Made by a program: the position numbers and the translations under genes. This document shows positions 54,350-64,000 of a stretch of DNA of 64,000 nt, in pieces (positions within the stretch are counted from its first letter, which is position 1; every line of letters begins with the position of its first letter). The stretch comes from Pseudomonadota bacterium (GTDB lineage: Bacteria > Pseudomonadota > Gammaproteobacteria > JAADHS01): NCBI GenBank assembly GCA_021821045.1, contig JAKACW010000011.1, forward strand, positions 16,245-80,244, written 5' to 3'. The notes beneath the pieces were generated by a model. It saw nothing but the letters and a program-made list of their open reading frames with translations. It did no database searches and was not told the DNA's origin.

Positions 54350-54458
54350 CGGTATTGATCCAAAATATTCGGCGATTCGGCAGCGCCGGCGGTTAATCAG
54401 AAGGAATTGTAGCGCCGGGCGTTGCGCCGAGAAAGCACGTGCAGAGGATTACCGTCAG

Positions 54459-54481
54459 AAAAAAAAGGCCGTCCGATGGCC
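54459..54481 (-). terminator. Intrinsic terminator after cysH
   Basis: On the minus strand GGCC, a seven-base loop and GGCC are followed by eight T. It lies 55 bases past the cysH stop and 110 bases before maf. Confidence 0.6.
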
Positions 54482-54536
54482 AACGTCATCCTGACGCAGG
54501 GAGGGTGAGGGAGGGTAAAGTGGTCTTGCGGCGTTC

Positions 54537-55256
54537 TTACAAATGAAGGCCACATTCTGTTTTGGGGCAATTGTTCCAGCGACCCTTGCGGTCATCCCCC
54601 GGCTTGGTGCACTGAACGCAGCCGATGGACTGATAACCCTGTGCCACCAGCGGATGAAAAGGCAAATTGTTGGCGCGAATATAGTCGTCGCGTTGCTGCT
54701 TGGTGACATCGATCAAGGGATAGAACTTGAGAATGCCGGAGCGGTCCTCAAAGATGTCCAACGTGGAGCGATGTTCCGTCTGCCAGCTCATCAGACCGGA
54801 CATCCACACATCGAAGGACGGTTTGAGTTGGTCGAGGGGTTCGACTTTGTTGATGAAGCAGCAATAGTCGGGATCCTTCAGCCAGGTTTGGTCGCTACGG
54901 GTGAAGTCATGCTTCCACGACTCGGCCCGAATGTCTTCGACGGTCAAATGATAATGCTCGGTCAGATACACTTTGTACGCCAGGGTTTCCGGGAAGTGGT
55001 AACCGGTGTCGATGAAATAGACTTTCTGAAACGGCGCCGCGCGGCTGACGAGGTGAAGCAAGAAAGCCGAGGTGGCGGCGAAGGCGGAGGTCAGCATGAC
55101 CCGGTCGCGGGGAAAATCGGAATACAGCCGTTCGATCCGCTGCTGCGGAGACAGCGGACGATATTGGGCATTCAACGCTTCAAGCGCCGTGGGTGCCCAT
55201 TTTGACTCAGAGGCCTTTGACTCCGTGGCGGGGTTTTCCAGTGCCTGTGTAAGCAT
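54537..55256 (-). CDS. cysH: Phosphoadenylyl/adenylyl-sulfate reductase
   Basis: 239 residues. Nucleotide-binding region (SAFAATSAFLLHLV), IDTGYHFPET, and the catalytic Cys in TECGLHL at the end. The pairs CC (YCCFIN) and CxxC (CVQC) are the 4Fe-4S ligands that mark APS-type reductases, in contrast to enterobacterial CysH. Acts in assimilatory sulfate reduction. Has its own promoter and terminator, with no other cys gene nearby. Confidence 0.93.
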   Translation of the reverse strand: MLTQALENPATESKASESKWAPTALEALNAQYRPLSPQQRIERLYSDFPRDRVMLTSAFAATSAFLLHLVSRAAPFQKVYFIDTGYHFPETLAYKVYLTEHYHLTVEDIRAESWKHDFTRSDQTWLKDPDYCCFINKVEPLDQLKPSFDVWMSGLMSWQTEHRSTLDIFEDRSGILKFYPLIDVTKQQRDDYIRANNLPFHPLVAQGYQSIGCVQCTKPGDDRKGRWNNCPKTECGLHL

Positions 55257-55288
55257 TTTTCAGCCATCTTCCCGATGCAAGTGTGCCT

Positions 55289-55330
55289 ATATTCTAAAAA
55301 AGAATATCAAAAAGACAAATAATAATTTTT
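55289..55330 (-). promoter_or_regulatory. cysH promoter with overlapping palindrome
   Basis: Minus strand TTGTCT, 16-base spacer, TAGAAT. The -10 lies inside a perfect palindrome ATATTCT-N5-AGAATAT (55289-55307). The surrounding 60 bases are very AT-rich. An operator is likely, regulator unknown. Confidence 0.5.
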
Positions 55331-55388
55331 TCTTATATATAACAAAAAGCCCAACCTTGCATGGCACTCACGCGGGGTTGGGGGAAAA

Positions 55389-57221
55389 TTACTCGATTTC
55401 GATCAGAGTTTCGTCCGGGTTGACGCTATCGCCCTTCTTGACGTTCACGGCGGTAACCTTGCCGGCGATGGGCGCTTGAATCTCCGTCTCCATTTTCATG
55501 GCCTCGGTGATCAGCACCGGGTCGCCGGCCTTGACGACGTCGCCGACCTTCACCAATACATCGACGATGGTGCCGGGCATCGAGGTGGTAACGTGTCCCG
55601 GTTGCTTGGCTTTGGGTCGTTTGCTGCCTTTCGGCGGTTTGGGTGCCGCAGGCGCGGTGGCCGCCTCTTCGGCGCCGAAGGGTAGTTCGTCGAGTACTTC
55701 GACCATGATTTCTTCCGGCACGCCGTCGACGGAGAGGTAAAACGGCCGCTGATTGATCGTGCGATGGCCTGTTCCCGTGACTTTGATGTGATAGGTTTCG
55801 CCGTGGAGTGTGACGTTGAATTCCACCGGCGCCGGGCCGCAAAACTCCGCGCCCTCGCTGATGGGCTCCAAGGGTTCGGGAACGAGTTGGCCGGATTCGC
55901 GCTGCTCAAGGAATTGCCTTCCGATTTCGGGAAACATGGCGTATGACAGCACATCTTCCTCGGACTTGGCCAATGAGCCGATGTCTTGGCGCAGGCTTTC
56001 CATTTCCGCCGTTAAGAGATCAGCCGGCCGGCAATCGATGACGTCCTCGTTGCCGATCGCCTGCTGACGCACCATGGCGTTGACGGTGCCCGGTGCTTTG
56101 CCATAGCGACCCTGCAAATAGAACTTCACCTCGTTGGTGATGTTTTTGTACCGCGCGCCGGTGAGCACGTTCAGCACGGCCTGCGTGCCGACAATCTGCG
56201 ACGTCGGAGTGACCAGCGGCGGATAGCCCAAGTCTTCGCGGACGCGCGGAATTTCCAGCAGCACGTCGTTCATGCGATCCAGCGCGCCCTGTTCGCGCAG
56301 TTGGTTGGCCAAATTGGAGATCATGCCGCCCGGGATCTGATTGACCTGCACGCGGGTGTCGACGCCCGTGTAGTCGCTTTCGAAACTCTTGTACTTCTTG
56401 CGCACGTCGTAGAAATAAAAACCGATTTCTTGCAGCCCGGCCAAGTCGAGACCAGTGTCGTAGGGCGTGTTGCGAAACGCGGCCACCATGCTTTCCGTGC
56501 ACGGATGACTGGTGCCGCCGGAAAACGAGGAGATGGCCGTATCGATGCGATCGCAGCCGTGTTCGACCGCGACCCACTGGCAAATGCCCGCGAGCCCGGC
56601 GGTGGCGTGGGAGTGCAGTTGCAGCGGCACAGTGATGACGTCTTTGAGTGCCTTGACAAGTTCGGCGGTGGCTTTGGGCGTCAACAGGCCCGCCATGTCC
56701 TTGATGGCGATGCTGTCGCAACCCATCGTCTGGAGTTCCTTGGCCAGTTTCACAAATTGGGCTTTGTTGTGCACCGGGCTGGTGGTGTAGGAAATCGCGC
56801 CCTGGGCATGCTTGCCGGCTTTTTTGACCGACTCGACGGAGACGCGCAGATTGCGCATGTCGTTGAGCGCGTCGAAAATGCGGAACACATCGATGCCGTT
56901 GTCGGCAGCGCGATCGACGAACGCGCGCACCACGTCGTCGGAGTAGTGGCGATAGCCGAGAAGATTTTGGCCGCGCAACAGCATCTGCAGGCGGGTCTTG
57001 GGCAGCGCCGCTTTGAGCTGGCGCAGGCGTTCCCACGGATCTTCCTTCAAGAATCGCAAGCACGCATCGAACGTGGCGCCACCCCAGACTTCCAAGGACC
57101 AGTAGCCTACGTTGTCCAGCTTTTCGCAGATGGGCAGCATGTCCGACGTGCGCATGCGGGTCGCGACGAGCGATTGGTGCGCATCTCGCAGGATGGTTTC
57201 CGTTATTCCGATCTTGGACAT
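55389..57221 (-). CDS. Pyruvate carboxylase subunit B (OadA-like)
   Basis: 610 residues. Carboxyltransferase domain with ETILRDAHQSLVATRMRT and FRIFDALNDMRN, a PYC/OADA domain, a Pro/Lys-rich linker, and a C-terminal biotinyl domain with the modified Lys in EAMKMETE. Together with the upstream biotin carboxylase it forms the two-subunit pyruvate carboxylase of pseudomonads and relatives. No beta or gamma decarboxylase subunits are nearby, so a sodium pump is unlikely. Confidence 0.92.
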   Translation of the reverse strand: MSKIGITETILRDAHQSLVATRMRTSDMLPICEKLDNVGYWSLEVWGGATFDACLRFLKEDPWERLRQLKAALPKTRLQMLLRGQNLLGYRHYSDDVVRAFVDRAADNGIDVFRIFDALNDMRNLRVSVESVKKAGKHAQGAISYTTSPVHNKAQFVKLAKELQTMGCDSIAIKDMAGLLTPKATAELVKALKDVITVPLQLHSHATAGLAGICQWVAVEHGCDRIDTAISSFSGGTSHPCTESMVAAFRNTPYDTGLDLAGLQEIGFYFYDVRKKYKSFESDYTGVDTRVQVNQIPGGMISNLANQLREQGALDRMNDVLLEIPRVREDLGYPPLVTPTSQIVGTQAVLNVLTGARYKNITNEVKFYLQGRYGKAPGTVNAMVRQQAIGNEDVIDCRPADLLTAEMESLRQDIGSLAKSEEDVLSYAMFPEIGRQFLEQRESGQLVPEPLEPISEGAEFCGPAPVEFNVTLHGETYHIKVTGTGHRTINQRPFYLSVDGVPEEIMVEVLDELPFGAEEAATAPAAPKPPKGSKRPKAKQPGHVTTSMPGTIVDVLVKVGDVVKAGDPVLITEAMKMETEIQAPIAGKVTAVNVKKGDSVNPDETLIEIE

Positions 57222-57262
57222 TGTCTCTTACCCTGTGACGTTGACTTGAGGTGGCTCTGACG

Positions 57263-58681
57263 TTACAGCCGCATATGGGCGGAAACGGCGGCGGCGATCG
57301 CCGCTGCAATGTCTCGCGCCGGCCGGCGCACCGAATATTCCACCAGTTCCGGGTGCGACTCCACGAAGCTGGTGTCGAACTTGCCGGATTGAAACTCCGG
57401 CGATTTGAGAATTTCCAGATGGTAAGGGATGGTGGTTTTGACGCCATAAACGCCCATGTCGTTGAGCGCCCGTTGCGCCCGATCCACTAACTGGTCCCAC
57501 GTCAGCGCCCACACCGTGAGTTTCGCCAACAACGAGTCGTAGTAGGGCGGGACTTCGTAACCGGTGTAGATCATGCCATCCATGCGCACACCGGGACCGC
57601 CCGGCGCGAAATAGCGCGTAATACGGCCGAAGCTTGGTAGAAAATCGTTCTTGGGGTCTTCGGCGTTGATGCGAAACTCCATGGCGAAGCCGCGCTTCTG
57701 AACTTGGTCCTGGGTGTAGCCCAGTTTCAAACCCGAGGCGATGCGAATCTGTTCCTGCACGATGTCGATGCCGGTGATGGTTTCCGAGACGCAGTGTTCG
57801 ACTTGCAGCCGGGTGTTCATCTCCATGAAATAGTAGTCGCCGTTTTGATCGACCAAGAATTCGACTGTGCCGGCGTTCTCATACCCGACTGCTTTCGCCG
57901 CGCGTACGGCTGTTTCCCCCAGGACGATCCGCTTGGCGTCGTCCAATTGGGGCGATGGCGCGATTTCAATCAATTTCTGGTGGCGGCGCTGAATGGAGCA
58001 GTCCCGCTCGAACAAATGAATCACGTTGCCGAAGCTGTCGCCCAGTATCTGCACCTCGATGTGGCGCGGATTGACGATGCATTTCTCCAGGAATACCTCG
58101 GCGCTGCCGAAGGCCTTGGTCGCTTCGGACACCACCCGGTCGAAGTTTTTCTTCAGATCCGATTCGCTGTTGCAGCGGCGTATGCCGCGGCCGCCCCCGC
58201 CCGAGGTTGCCTTGAGCATGACAGGGTAACCGATGGTCTTGGCGAACGCGACGGCCTCGTCGACCGATTGCAGATTGCCCTCGCTGCCCGGCGTAACCGG
58301 GATGCCGGCGGCGATCATGGACTCGCGGGCCGCCACTTTGTCGCCCATGCGGCGGATCACCGTGGCGCTGGGTCCGATGAACTTGATGTTGCGCCGCTGG
58401 CAAATGTCGGCGAGCTGGGGGTTTTCCGACAGAAACCCGTAGCCGGGGTGGAGCGCATCGCAACCGGTGGCAACGGCCAGGTTAGCGATGCGATGGGCGT
58501 TCAGGTAACCCGCGACTGAGGCGGGACCTATGTTATATGACTCGTCGGCTTTCTTGACGTGAAGGGAATGTCGGTCCGCATCGGTATAAATGGCCACCGA
58601 CCGAATACCCATTTCAGCGCAGGCGCGGACGATTCGGACGGCGATTTCGCCTCGGTTGGCAATAAGGATTTTTTTGATCAA
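57263..58681 (-). CDS. Pyruvate carboxylase subunit A (biotin carboxylase)
   Basis: 472 residues. Biotin carboxylase with KILIANRGEIAVRI at the start, ATP-grasp KATSGGGGRGIR, and EMNTRLQVEH. Starts with TTG 58681; there is no ATG before the conserved start. Transfers CO2 to the biotin of subunit B. 41 bases separate the two genes, so they form an operon. Confidence 0.93.
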   Translation of the reverse strand: MIKKILIANRGEIAVRIVRACAEMGIRSVAIYTDADRHSLHVKKADESYNIGPASVAGYLNAHRIANLAVATGCDALHPGYGFLSENPQLADICQRRNIKFIGPSATVIRRMGDKVAARESMIAAGIPVTPGSEGNLQSVDEAVAFAKTIGYPVMLKATSGGGGRGIRRCNSESDLKKNFDRVVSEATKAFGSAEVFLEKCIVNPRHIEVQILGDSFGNVIHLFERDCSIQRRHQKLIEIAPSPQLDDAKRIVLGETAVRAAKAVGYENAGTVEFLVDQNGDYYFMEMNTRLQVEHCVSETITGIDIVQEQIRIASGLKLGYTQDQVQKRGFAMEFRINAEDPKNDFLPSFGRITRYFAPGGPGVRMDGMIYTGYEVPPYYDSLLAKLTVWALTWDQLVDRAQRALNDMGVYGVKTTIPYHLEILKSPEFQSGKFDTSFVESHPELVEYSVRRPARDIAAAIAAAVSAHMRL

Positions 58682-59112
58682 ACGTGTGTTTTGGCAACCT
58701 CGCGGCTGCTCAACCTTCCTTGTTGGTGACTCCGGCGGACGCTCTGATCAGGCGCATTGGGGGCCGCCGATGGAGTACATCAGAGCATCCATCACTGTCG
58801 TATCCACGCGACAACGAAGGTTTCAAATCTCGTCGATCATGTGGGTCAAGGGGTATGTACGGGAATCCCCGTGCGAAGTCAAGTTGGTCGCCCCTTGATA
58901 ACATTGATAATTTAGCGTTTCCCCGCGCTAAACGCCACGGCCTCATGGGAGAACTCCCGCAAAGTGTAGAACGTGGGTCGCCGACAATCCATGCCGACCT
59001 CACGCGCAGCTGGCCGCGGCGGCGTCGGTTGGCCGCCGCGGGCCCGAAGTCATCCTCGTAAGCCCTTAAATTCTTTGACAGTTCGTCTGGATATGGCTAT
59101 TATGCGCCGCTT
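58682..59112. other. Divergent gap between pycA and yceD
   Basis: 431 bases. It should hold promoters for both directions. The only strong element I see is the near-consensus promoter at 59075-59103. Short frames here have no support. Confidence 0.6.
59075..59103 (+). promoter_or_regulatory. Near-consensus sigma-70 promoter at the yceD start
   Basis: TTGACA (59075-59080), 17-base spacer, TATTAT (59098-59103). The start point falls within a few bases of the yceD ATG at 59113, so the mRNA would be nearly leaderless. Confidence 0.7.
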
Positions 59113-59634
59113 ATGCAAAAGCGCCTCCCGGAACGCATTCAACCGTACAGGGCGTGTGAGCGCGGGCTGATTCTGGAGGGCGACTGTCCTCTGTCAGCAC
59201 TGACGCGCCTTGCCGGGGTTTTATGCGAGTCGAACGGCAGCGTCGCCGCGGTTTTGCGGTTTGGTTACGACGAAGAGCACAACCCGGTGATCACTGGGCA
59301 CGTGGAGGGCGAACTGACATTGCAGTGTCAGCGTTGCATGGCGCCGTACACTCACCCGATACGCGTGGAGGTTCGGTTAGCGCTGGCGCACAGCGTGCGC
59401 GAGAGCGAGGGGCTGACATCGGCATACGAGCCGTTCATCGCCGAAGCGGACGATGCGTCGCTCTACGAGTTGATCGAGGACGAGCTGATCTTGAACCTGC
59501 CGGTGGTGGCGCGCCATCCCGAAGGTCAATGTCTGGAGCGCATCGAGGAGCGGTTGCATGCCGATGTCGAGCCGCAACGGGAGAATCCGTTCGCGGTATT
59601 GAAGCGATTGAAGAGCGAGCCGGGCCGTGACTAG
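59113..59634 (+). CDS. yceD: YceD family 23S rRNA accumulation protein
   Basis: 173 residues. It aligns with E. coli YceD from its first residues (MQK...P). The CQRC pair in LTLQCQRCMAPYTHP and the C-terminal NPFAVLKRLK are conserved. Affects 23S rRNA levels. Always upstream of rpmF. The start is supported by this alignment even though a promoter sits almost on it. Confidence 0.93.
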   Translation: MQKRLPERIQPYRACERGLILEGDCPLSALTRLAGVLCESNGSVAAVLRFGYDEEHNPVITGHVEGELTLQCQRCMAPYTHPIRVEVRLALAHSVRESEGLTSAYEPFIAEADDASLYELIEDELILNLPVVARHPEGQCLERIEERLHADVEPQRENPFAVLKRLKSEPGRD

Positions 59635-59671
59635 GCCGGTTTGATTACATTGTTAACGAGGAGCGTAGTAC

Positions 59672-59851
59672 ATGGCCATTCAACAGAACCGAAAAACTCC
59701 GTCCAAGCGCGGCATGCGCCGAGCCCACGACGCGCTCACCAAGCCGACCTTGTCCGTCGACAACACGACAGGTGAAGTGCATCGCCGGCATCACATTACC
59801 CCCGACGGCTATTATCGCGGTCGCAAGGTGCTGCAGAAAAAAGGCGATTGA
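59672..59851 (+). CDS. rpmF: 50S ribosomal protein L32
   Basis: 59 residues, [20 protein letters not shown], with the L32 pattern [27 protein letters not shown] precedes the ATG. Located between yceD and plsX as expected. Confidence 0.97.
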   Translation: MAIQQNRKTPSKRGMRRAHDALTKPTLSVDNTTGEVHRRHHITPDGYYRGRKVLQKKGD

Positions 59852-59913
59852 CGCCGCGTTTGCATTTTCTTTGAGCCACATCGTTTCTTCATCATCACGC
59901 TAGGGGTGGGTCC

Positions 59914-60933
59914 TTGTCGATTACGCTTGCGCTCGACGTTATGGGCGGCGACCACGGCCCACCTGTTACCCTTCCCGCCGCTTTAACGGTGGCGAAGGAG
60001 CGTTCGGATATTCAATTCGTCCTCGTGGGGCAGGAAGAAATCATCCAGCCTTTTCTCCAGCAATCGGCGCGGGGCGTGCCGAACCTGCGTTTGCACCACG
60101 CCAGTCAAGTGGTCGCGATGGACGAATCGCCTTCGGTGGCAATGCGCACCAAAAAAGATTCGTCGATGCGGGTGGCCATCAACCTGGTCAAGGACGGTAC
60201 GGCGCAAGCCTGCGTCAGCGCGGGCAATACGGGCGCCCTGATGGCGACGGCGCGCTATGTGCTGAAAACCCTGTCCGGAATCGACCGCCCGGCGATCATC
60301 TCCACACTCCCCACGATGAAGGGCCACACCCGCATGTTGGACTTGGGCGCCAATGTGGACACCGAGGCCGAGCAGCTGGTCCAGTTCGCGTTGATGGGGT
60401 CCGTGTTGACGGAGGCCATCGACGGCAAGCGGGAGCCCACGGTGGGATTGCTCAATATCGGCGAAGAAGAAATAAAGGGGAACGAGCAGGTCAAGCAAGC
60501 CGCCGCGTTGCTGGCCGCGAGTCCGCTGAATTACGTCGGTTACGTCGAAGGCGACGACATTTACAAAGGCACCGTCGACGTTGTGGTCGCGGATGGGTTT
60601 GTCGGCAATGTGGCGCTCAAGACCAGCGAAGGCGTCGCCAAGATGATCACCCAGTTTATGCGCGAAGAGTTCAATCGCAGTCTTTGGACCCGCCTGGCCG
60701 GACTGCTGGCGCGACCGGCGCTGAAGGGGCTCAAGGGGCGCATCGATCCGCGCCGCTACAATGGCGCGAGCCTCGTCGGCTTGCAGGGCATTGTGATAAA
60801 AAGCCATGGCGGCGCCGACAGCCACGCGTTCGCGTGGGCGTTGCGCGAGGCCGCCAAGGAAGTCCAGCATGCGGTGCCCCAGCGCATCAAGCAGCAGCTG
60901 GAAACGCTATTAAAAGAGAGACAGTCGGCGTGA
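59914..60933 (+). CDS. plsX: Phosphate acyltransferase PlsX
   Basis: 339 residues from TTG 59914 with AGGGGTGGG upstream. [18 protein letters not shown] is the family start and [17 protein letters not shown] follows. Makes acyl-phosphate from acyl-ACP for phospholipid synthesis. Overlaps the fabH GTG by four bases. Confidence 0.96.
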   Translation: MSITLALDVMGGDHGPPVTLPAALTVAKERSDIQFVLVGQEEIIQPFLQQSARGVPNLRLHHASQVVAMDESPSVAMRTKKDSSMRVAINLVKDGTAQACVSAGNTGALMATARYVLKTLSGIDRPAIISTLPTMKGHTRMLDLGANVDTEAEQLVQFALMGSVLTEAIDGKREPTVGLLNIGEEEIKGNEQVKQAAALLAASPLNYVGYVEGDDIYKGTVDVVVADGFVGNVALKTSEGVAKMITQFMREEFNRSLWTRLAGLLARPALKGLKGRIDPRRYNGASLVGLQGIVIKSHGGADSHAFAWALREAAKEVQHAVPQRIKQQLETLLKERQSA

Positions 60934-61874
60934 CCTACGCAAAAATCATCGGCACCGGTGGATATCTTCCAACCAAGATCATCAGCAACAAGGACTTGGA
61001 AAAGATGGTCGATACCACCGACGAGTGGATCTACGACCGCACCGGCGTGCGCAAACGCCACATCGCCGCCGAGGGCGAGTTGACCAGCGATTTGGCCTTG
61101 CGCGCGGCGCAGCAGGCGATCGAAGCGGCGGGCATATCGGCGCAGCAAATCGATCTGATCGTGCTCGCCACGACAACGCCCGACAAGGTGTTTCCCAGCA
61201 CCGCTTGCCGTATTCAACAGCGGTTGGGCATCCACGGTATTCCGGCATTCGACGTGCAGGCGGTGTGCACCGGCTTCATCTATGCACTTGCCGTGGCGGA
61301 GAAGTTCATCCGAACCGACAGCGCCCGCTGCGCGTTGGTGATTGGCGCGGAGACGTTGTCGCGCATCGTCGATTGGACCGATCGCCGCACTTGCGTGTTG
61401 TTCGGTGACGGCGCCGGCGCGGTTGTGCTGCAGGCGAGTGACACCCCGGGCATCATCTCGACGCACTTGCACGCCGACGGACAATATGAAGAGCTGCTGC
61501 ACGTGCCGCGGCGCGGCGACAGCCAAGGTTTCATCGAAATGGAAGGCAAGGAAGTCTTCAAAGTCGCGGTCAATACGCTGGGACGCATCGTCGATGAGAC
61601 ATTGGAGGCGAACGGTCTCGAAGCGTCGTCGATCGATTGGCTGGTTCCCCATCAAGCGAACACGCGCATCATTGCGGCGACGGCGAAAAAGCTGAACATG
61701 CCCATTGATCGGGTCGTGCTCACGGTGGAAGAACACGGCAATACATCGGCCGCGTCCGTGCCGCTGGCCCTTGATGTCGCAGTGCGCGATGGACGTATCA
61801 AGCGCGGCGATATGCTGTTGTTGGAAGCGTTCGGCGGCGGCTTCACATGGGGCTCGGCCCTCGTTAAATATTAG
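60930..61874 (+). CDS. fabH: 3-oxoacyl-ACP synthase III
   Basis: 314 residues from GTG 60930, overlapping the plsX stop as GTGA. Catalytic Cys in VQAVCTGF, His in VPHQANTRI and Asn in EHGNTSAAS. Starts fatty acid synthesis by condensing acetyl-CoA with malonyl-ACP. The open frame upstream inside plsX is a shadow. Confidence 0.97.
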   Translation: MTYAKIIGTGGYLPTKIISNKDLEKMVDTTDEWIYDRTGVRKRHIAAEGELTSDLALRAAQQAIEAAGISAQQIDLIVLATTTPDKVFPSTACRIQQRLGIHGIPAFDVQAVCTGFIYALAVAEKFIRTDSARCALVIGAETLSRIVDWTDRRTCVLFGDGAGAVVLQASDTPGIISTHLHADGQYEELLHVPRRGDSQGFIEMEGKEVFKVAVNTLGRIVDETLEANGLEASSIDWLVPHQANTRIIAATAKKLNMPIDRVVLTVEEHGNTSAASVPLALDVAVRDGRIKRGDMLLLEAFGGGFTWGSALVKY

Positions 61875-61888
61875 GAAGCAAGACAACA

Positions 61889-62815
61889 ATGACGTTGGCA
61901 ATCGTTTTTCCGGGGCAAGGATCCCAATCGGTCGGCATGTTGAACGGCCTGCACGCCGCCATGCCGGCGCTGGTGGATAGCACCTTTGCCGAAGCGTCCG
62001 ACGCGCTGGGGCAGGACCTGTGGCAGATCGTTGCCCAGGGACCGGAACAAAAGCTGAATCAGACGGAGATTACTCAACCGGCGATGCTGGCGGCGGATAT
62101 CGCCTTATGGCGGGCCTGGCAGGCAAAAGCAGGCCCCGCGCCCAGTGTCGTCGCCGGACACAGTTTGGGCGAATATTCCGCTTTGGTGTGCGCCGGTGCG
62201 CTGGAGTTCAAGGACGCGATAAAGATCGTTGCTCAGCGCGGGCAGTTCATGCAGGAGGCGGTCCCCGCGGGCACCGGTGCGATGGCGGCGGTGCTTGGGT
62301 TGGCCGATGACGATGTGATCGCCGCCTGCCAAGAAGCCGCGCAAGGTGAAGTCGTCGAGGCCGTGAATTTCAACGCGCCGGGGCAGGTGGTGATCGCTGG
62401 GAACAAATCGGCGGTCGAACGCGCGGCGGCGGCGGCCAAAGCCCGCGGCGCTAAGCGCGCTATGTTATTGCCGGTGAGCGTGCCGTCTCATTGCGCGCTG
62501 ATGCGCCCGGCGGCGGATCGCTTGGCGCAGGTGTTGTCTGCCGCCAAAATCAGTGCGCCGCGAATCACGGTGTTGCATAACGTCGATGTTCGACACCACG
62601 ACTCGGGCAGTGCAATTGCCGAGGCGCTGGTACGCCAGCTGTATTCGCCTGTGCGCTGGGTGGAAACGATACGTGCGCTGCCCGCGCGAGGCGTAACCAA
62701 AGTTGTCGAATGCGGCCCGGGTAAAGTGCTTGCAGGGCTGATCAAACGAATCGACGGTGAACTGCCGGTGGTTGCGGTGACGGACGCGGAGACCCTTCAA
62801 ACCGCGCTGGCTTAA
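61889..62815 (+). CDS. fabD: Malonyl-CoA:ACP transacylase
   Basis: 308 residues. FPGQGSQSVGML at the start, active-site Ser in GHSLGEYSAL, and the His in VPSHCALM. Loads malonyl onto ACP. 14 bases after fabH. Confidence 0.97.
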   Translation: MTLAIVFPGQGSQSVGMLNGLHAAMPALVDSTFAEASDALGQDLWQIVAQGPEQKLNQTEITQPAMLAADIALWRAWQAKAGPAPSVVAGHSLGEYSALVCAGALEFKDAIKIVAQRGQFMQEAVPAGTGAMAAVLGLADDDVIAACQEAAQGEVVEAVNFNAPGQVVIAGNKSAVERAAAAAKARGAKRAMLLPVSVPSHCALMRPAADRLAQVLSAAKISAPRITVLHNVDVRHHDSGSAIAEALVRQLYSPVRWVETIRALPARGVTKVVECGPGKVLAGLIKRIDGELPVVAVTDAETLQTALA

Positions 62816-62844
62816 CCCTAGCAAACCACAGAAACGGAGCCAAA

Positions 62845-63588
62845 ATGGACTTGAAAGAAGATATTGCTCTGGTCACCGGAGCCAGTCGGGGCATTGGACA
62901 AGCAATCGCGTTGGCACTGGGTACGCGTGGCGCGACGGTTGTCGGAACGGCCACCACAGAGGACGGCGCAGCCAGAATTTCAGCCTACTTGAAAGAGGCC
63001 GGCGTCAAAGGACAGGGCATGGCCCTCAATGTCGCGGATGCCGCCTCGATCGAGAGTGTACTGGAGACGATCGGCGGACAGTTCGGCGCGCCATCCATTT
63101 TGGTCAACAACGCCGGGATTACGCGGGACAACCTGTTGATGCGGATGAAGGATGAGGAGTGGTTGGAAATCATGGAGACCAACCTCACCTCCGTATATCG
63201 ACTGAGCAAGGCCTGCGTGCGCACCATGCTGAAGGCGCGACGCGGCCGGATTATCAGTATTTCGTCGGTGGTTGGCGCGGCCGGCAACGCAGGGCAAACC
63301 AACTACGCCGCGGCCAAAGCCGGGATCATTGGTTTCACCAAGGCCCTGGCTCGTGAAGTGGGTGCGCGCGGCGTCACGGTCAATGCCGTCGCGCCCGGGT
63401 TTATCGACACAGACATGACGCGCGCCCTGCCGCAGGCGCAACGCGACGCGCTGCTCACCCAAATCCCGATTGGGCGATTGGGCTCCCCGCAAGACATCGC
63501 CGCTGCGGTGTGCTACCTGGCGTCGCCCGCCGCCGCGTATGTGACGGGGCAAACCCTGCACGTCAACGGCGGCATGTACATGGGTTAA
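62845..63588 (+). CDS. fabG: 3-oxoacyl-ACP reductase
   Basis: 247 residues. Short-chain dehydrogenase with TGASRGIGQAIA for NADPH binding, NNAG, Ser in ISSVVGAAGN and YAAAKAG. Ends in the FabG-type INVNGGMYM-like TLHVNGGMYMG. AACGGAG precedes the ATG. Confidence 0.97.
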   Translation: MDLKEDIALVTGASRGIGQAIALALGTRGATVVGTATTEDGAARISAYLKEAGVKGQGMALNVADAASIESVLETIGGQFGAPSILVNNAGITRDNLLMRMKDEEWLEIMETNLTSVYRLSKACVRTMLKARRGRIISISSVVGAAGNAGQTNYAAAKAGIIGFTKALAREVGARGVTVNAVAPGFIDTDMTRALPQAQRDALLTQIPIGRLGSPQDIAAAVCYLASPAAAYVTGQTLHVNGGMYMG

Positions 63589-63736
63589 AATCCGGCGTAT
63601 TAACTGACTGAATTTAAAGAAGTCTTTTTTGGTGCAAACGAAAAACTGCGCGTTGCTGGCATCCGTGAGCGGATTTAACTAAAATACCGCTCGCGGTACA
63701 GCCGCACGAGACAATCGATGGGAGGATTTATTTGCT

Positions 63737-63973
63737 ATGAGTACCGTTGCGGAACGAGTCAAAAAGATCGTTGTTGAACAACTGGGTGTTAAGGAAGAAG
63801 AAGTCAACAACGAATCTTCGTTCGTAGACGATTTGGGTGCGGACTCGTTGGACACCGTGGAACTGGTCATGGCCCTCGAAGAAGAATTCGAGTGTGAGAT
63901 TCCGGATGAAGAAGCGGAAAAGATCACCACCGTTCAACAGGCTGTCGATTATATCAACGCACACATCGGCTGA
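63737..63973 (+). CDS. acpP: Acyl carrier protein
   Basis: 78 residues, acidic, with the phosphopantetheine Ser in GADSLD. GGGAGG precedes the ATG. The 148-base gap after fabG probably holds its own promoter. The next gene is expected to be fabF, beyond the window. Confidence 0.98.
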   Translation: MSTVAERVKKIVVEQLGVKEEEVNNESSFVDDLGADSLDTVELVMALEEEFECEIPDEEAEKITTVQQAVDYINAHIG

Positions 63974-64000
63974 CGGTCGGTCTGTCGAGTATCCGATAGA

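Noticed and set aside
60756..61901. 381-codon reverse frame opposite fabH
   Set aside because: Shadow frame; fabH is certain on the forward strand.

Overview
The window looks like a chromosome segment of a Gammaproteobacterium outside the Enterobacterales. The evidence is the gene order lolC-lolD / comEC / exbB-exbD-lpxK-(Trm112)-kdsB / rne-rluC and yceD-rpmF-plsX-fabH-fabD-fabG-acpP, together with Rsd/AlgQ, an EXDD-type RelA, yciB/yciI and a two-subunit pyruvate carboxylase. DNA is moderately GC-rich and non-ATG starts are common (trpS, plsX and pycA use TTG; rluB, fabH, exbB and probably comEC use GTG). No genus can be named from the sequence alone.

Layout. 1-5970: the end of a GGDEF-EAL c-di-GMP enzyme, an XRE-like regulator, a DUF2835 protein, a glycosyltransferase-like protein next to a cyclic-nucleotide-binding protein, a Sel1 protein and Rsd. 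6146-14795: a Lon-family protease, a Usp-like protein, relA, a family-5 uracil-DNA glycosylase, uvrC and pgsA. 14859-15244: tRNA-Gly(GCC), tRNA-Cys(GCA) and tRNA-Leu(TAA) behind a good sigma-70 promoter.

15188-25525: a 10.28-kb integrative element in the 3' half of tRNA-Leu, bounded by a perfect 58-bp direct repeat. It carries a tyrosine integrase, an AlpA-like excisionase, a RepA-type helicase with an iteron-like cluster in its 3' end, several tightly overlapping small genes, a Nu1-like small terminase and a gpJ-like tail-tip protein. It has no capsid, portal, large terminase or other tail gene. This is the layout of a phage satellite. The direct terS-tail-tip coupling, with a near-palindromic cos-like site just upstream, is the most unusual thing in the window. 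A leader with three copies of one 10-mer precedes the only gene on the opposite strand.

25608-34838: a small secreted protein, an orphan CheY/HPt pair, a 32-residue membrane peptide, a parvulin PPIase, yciI, yciB, then yciO-type/M50 protease/trpS/scpA/scpB/rluB/PilZ. 34879-43815: lipoprotein sorting (lolCD), DNA uptake (comEC), ExbBD, LPS lipid A and KDO genes (lpxK, kdsB) and a small tyrosine phosphatase. 43873-49883: rne and rluC diverge from a 960-bp structured non-coding region, followed by a HAD phosphatase and an S49 peptidase. 49903-55256 (minus strand): a REC-GGDEF-degenerate EAL protein, a PAS histidine kinase, Maf and CysH. 55389-58681: pyruvate carboxylase. 59113-63973: the yceD-rpmF-fatty acid synthesis cluster, ending in acpP.
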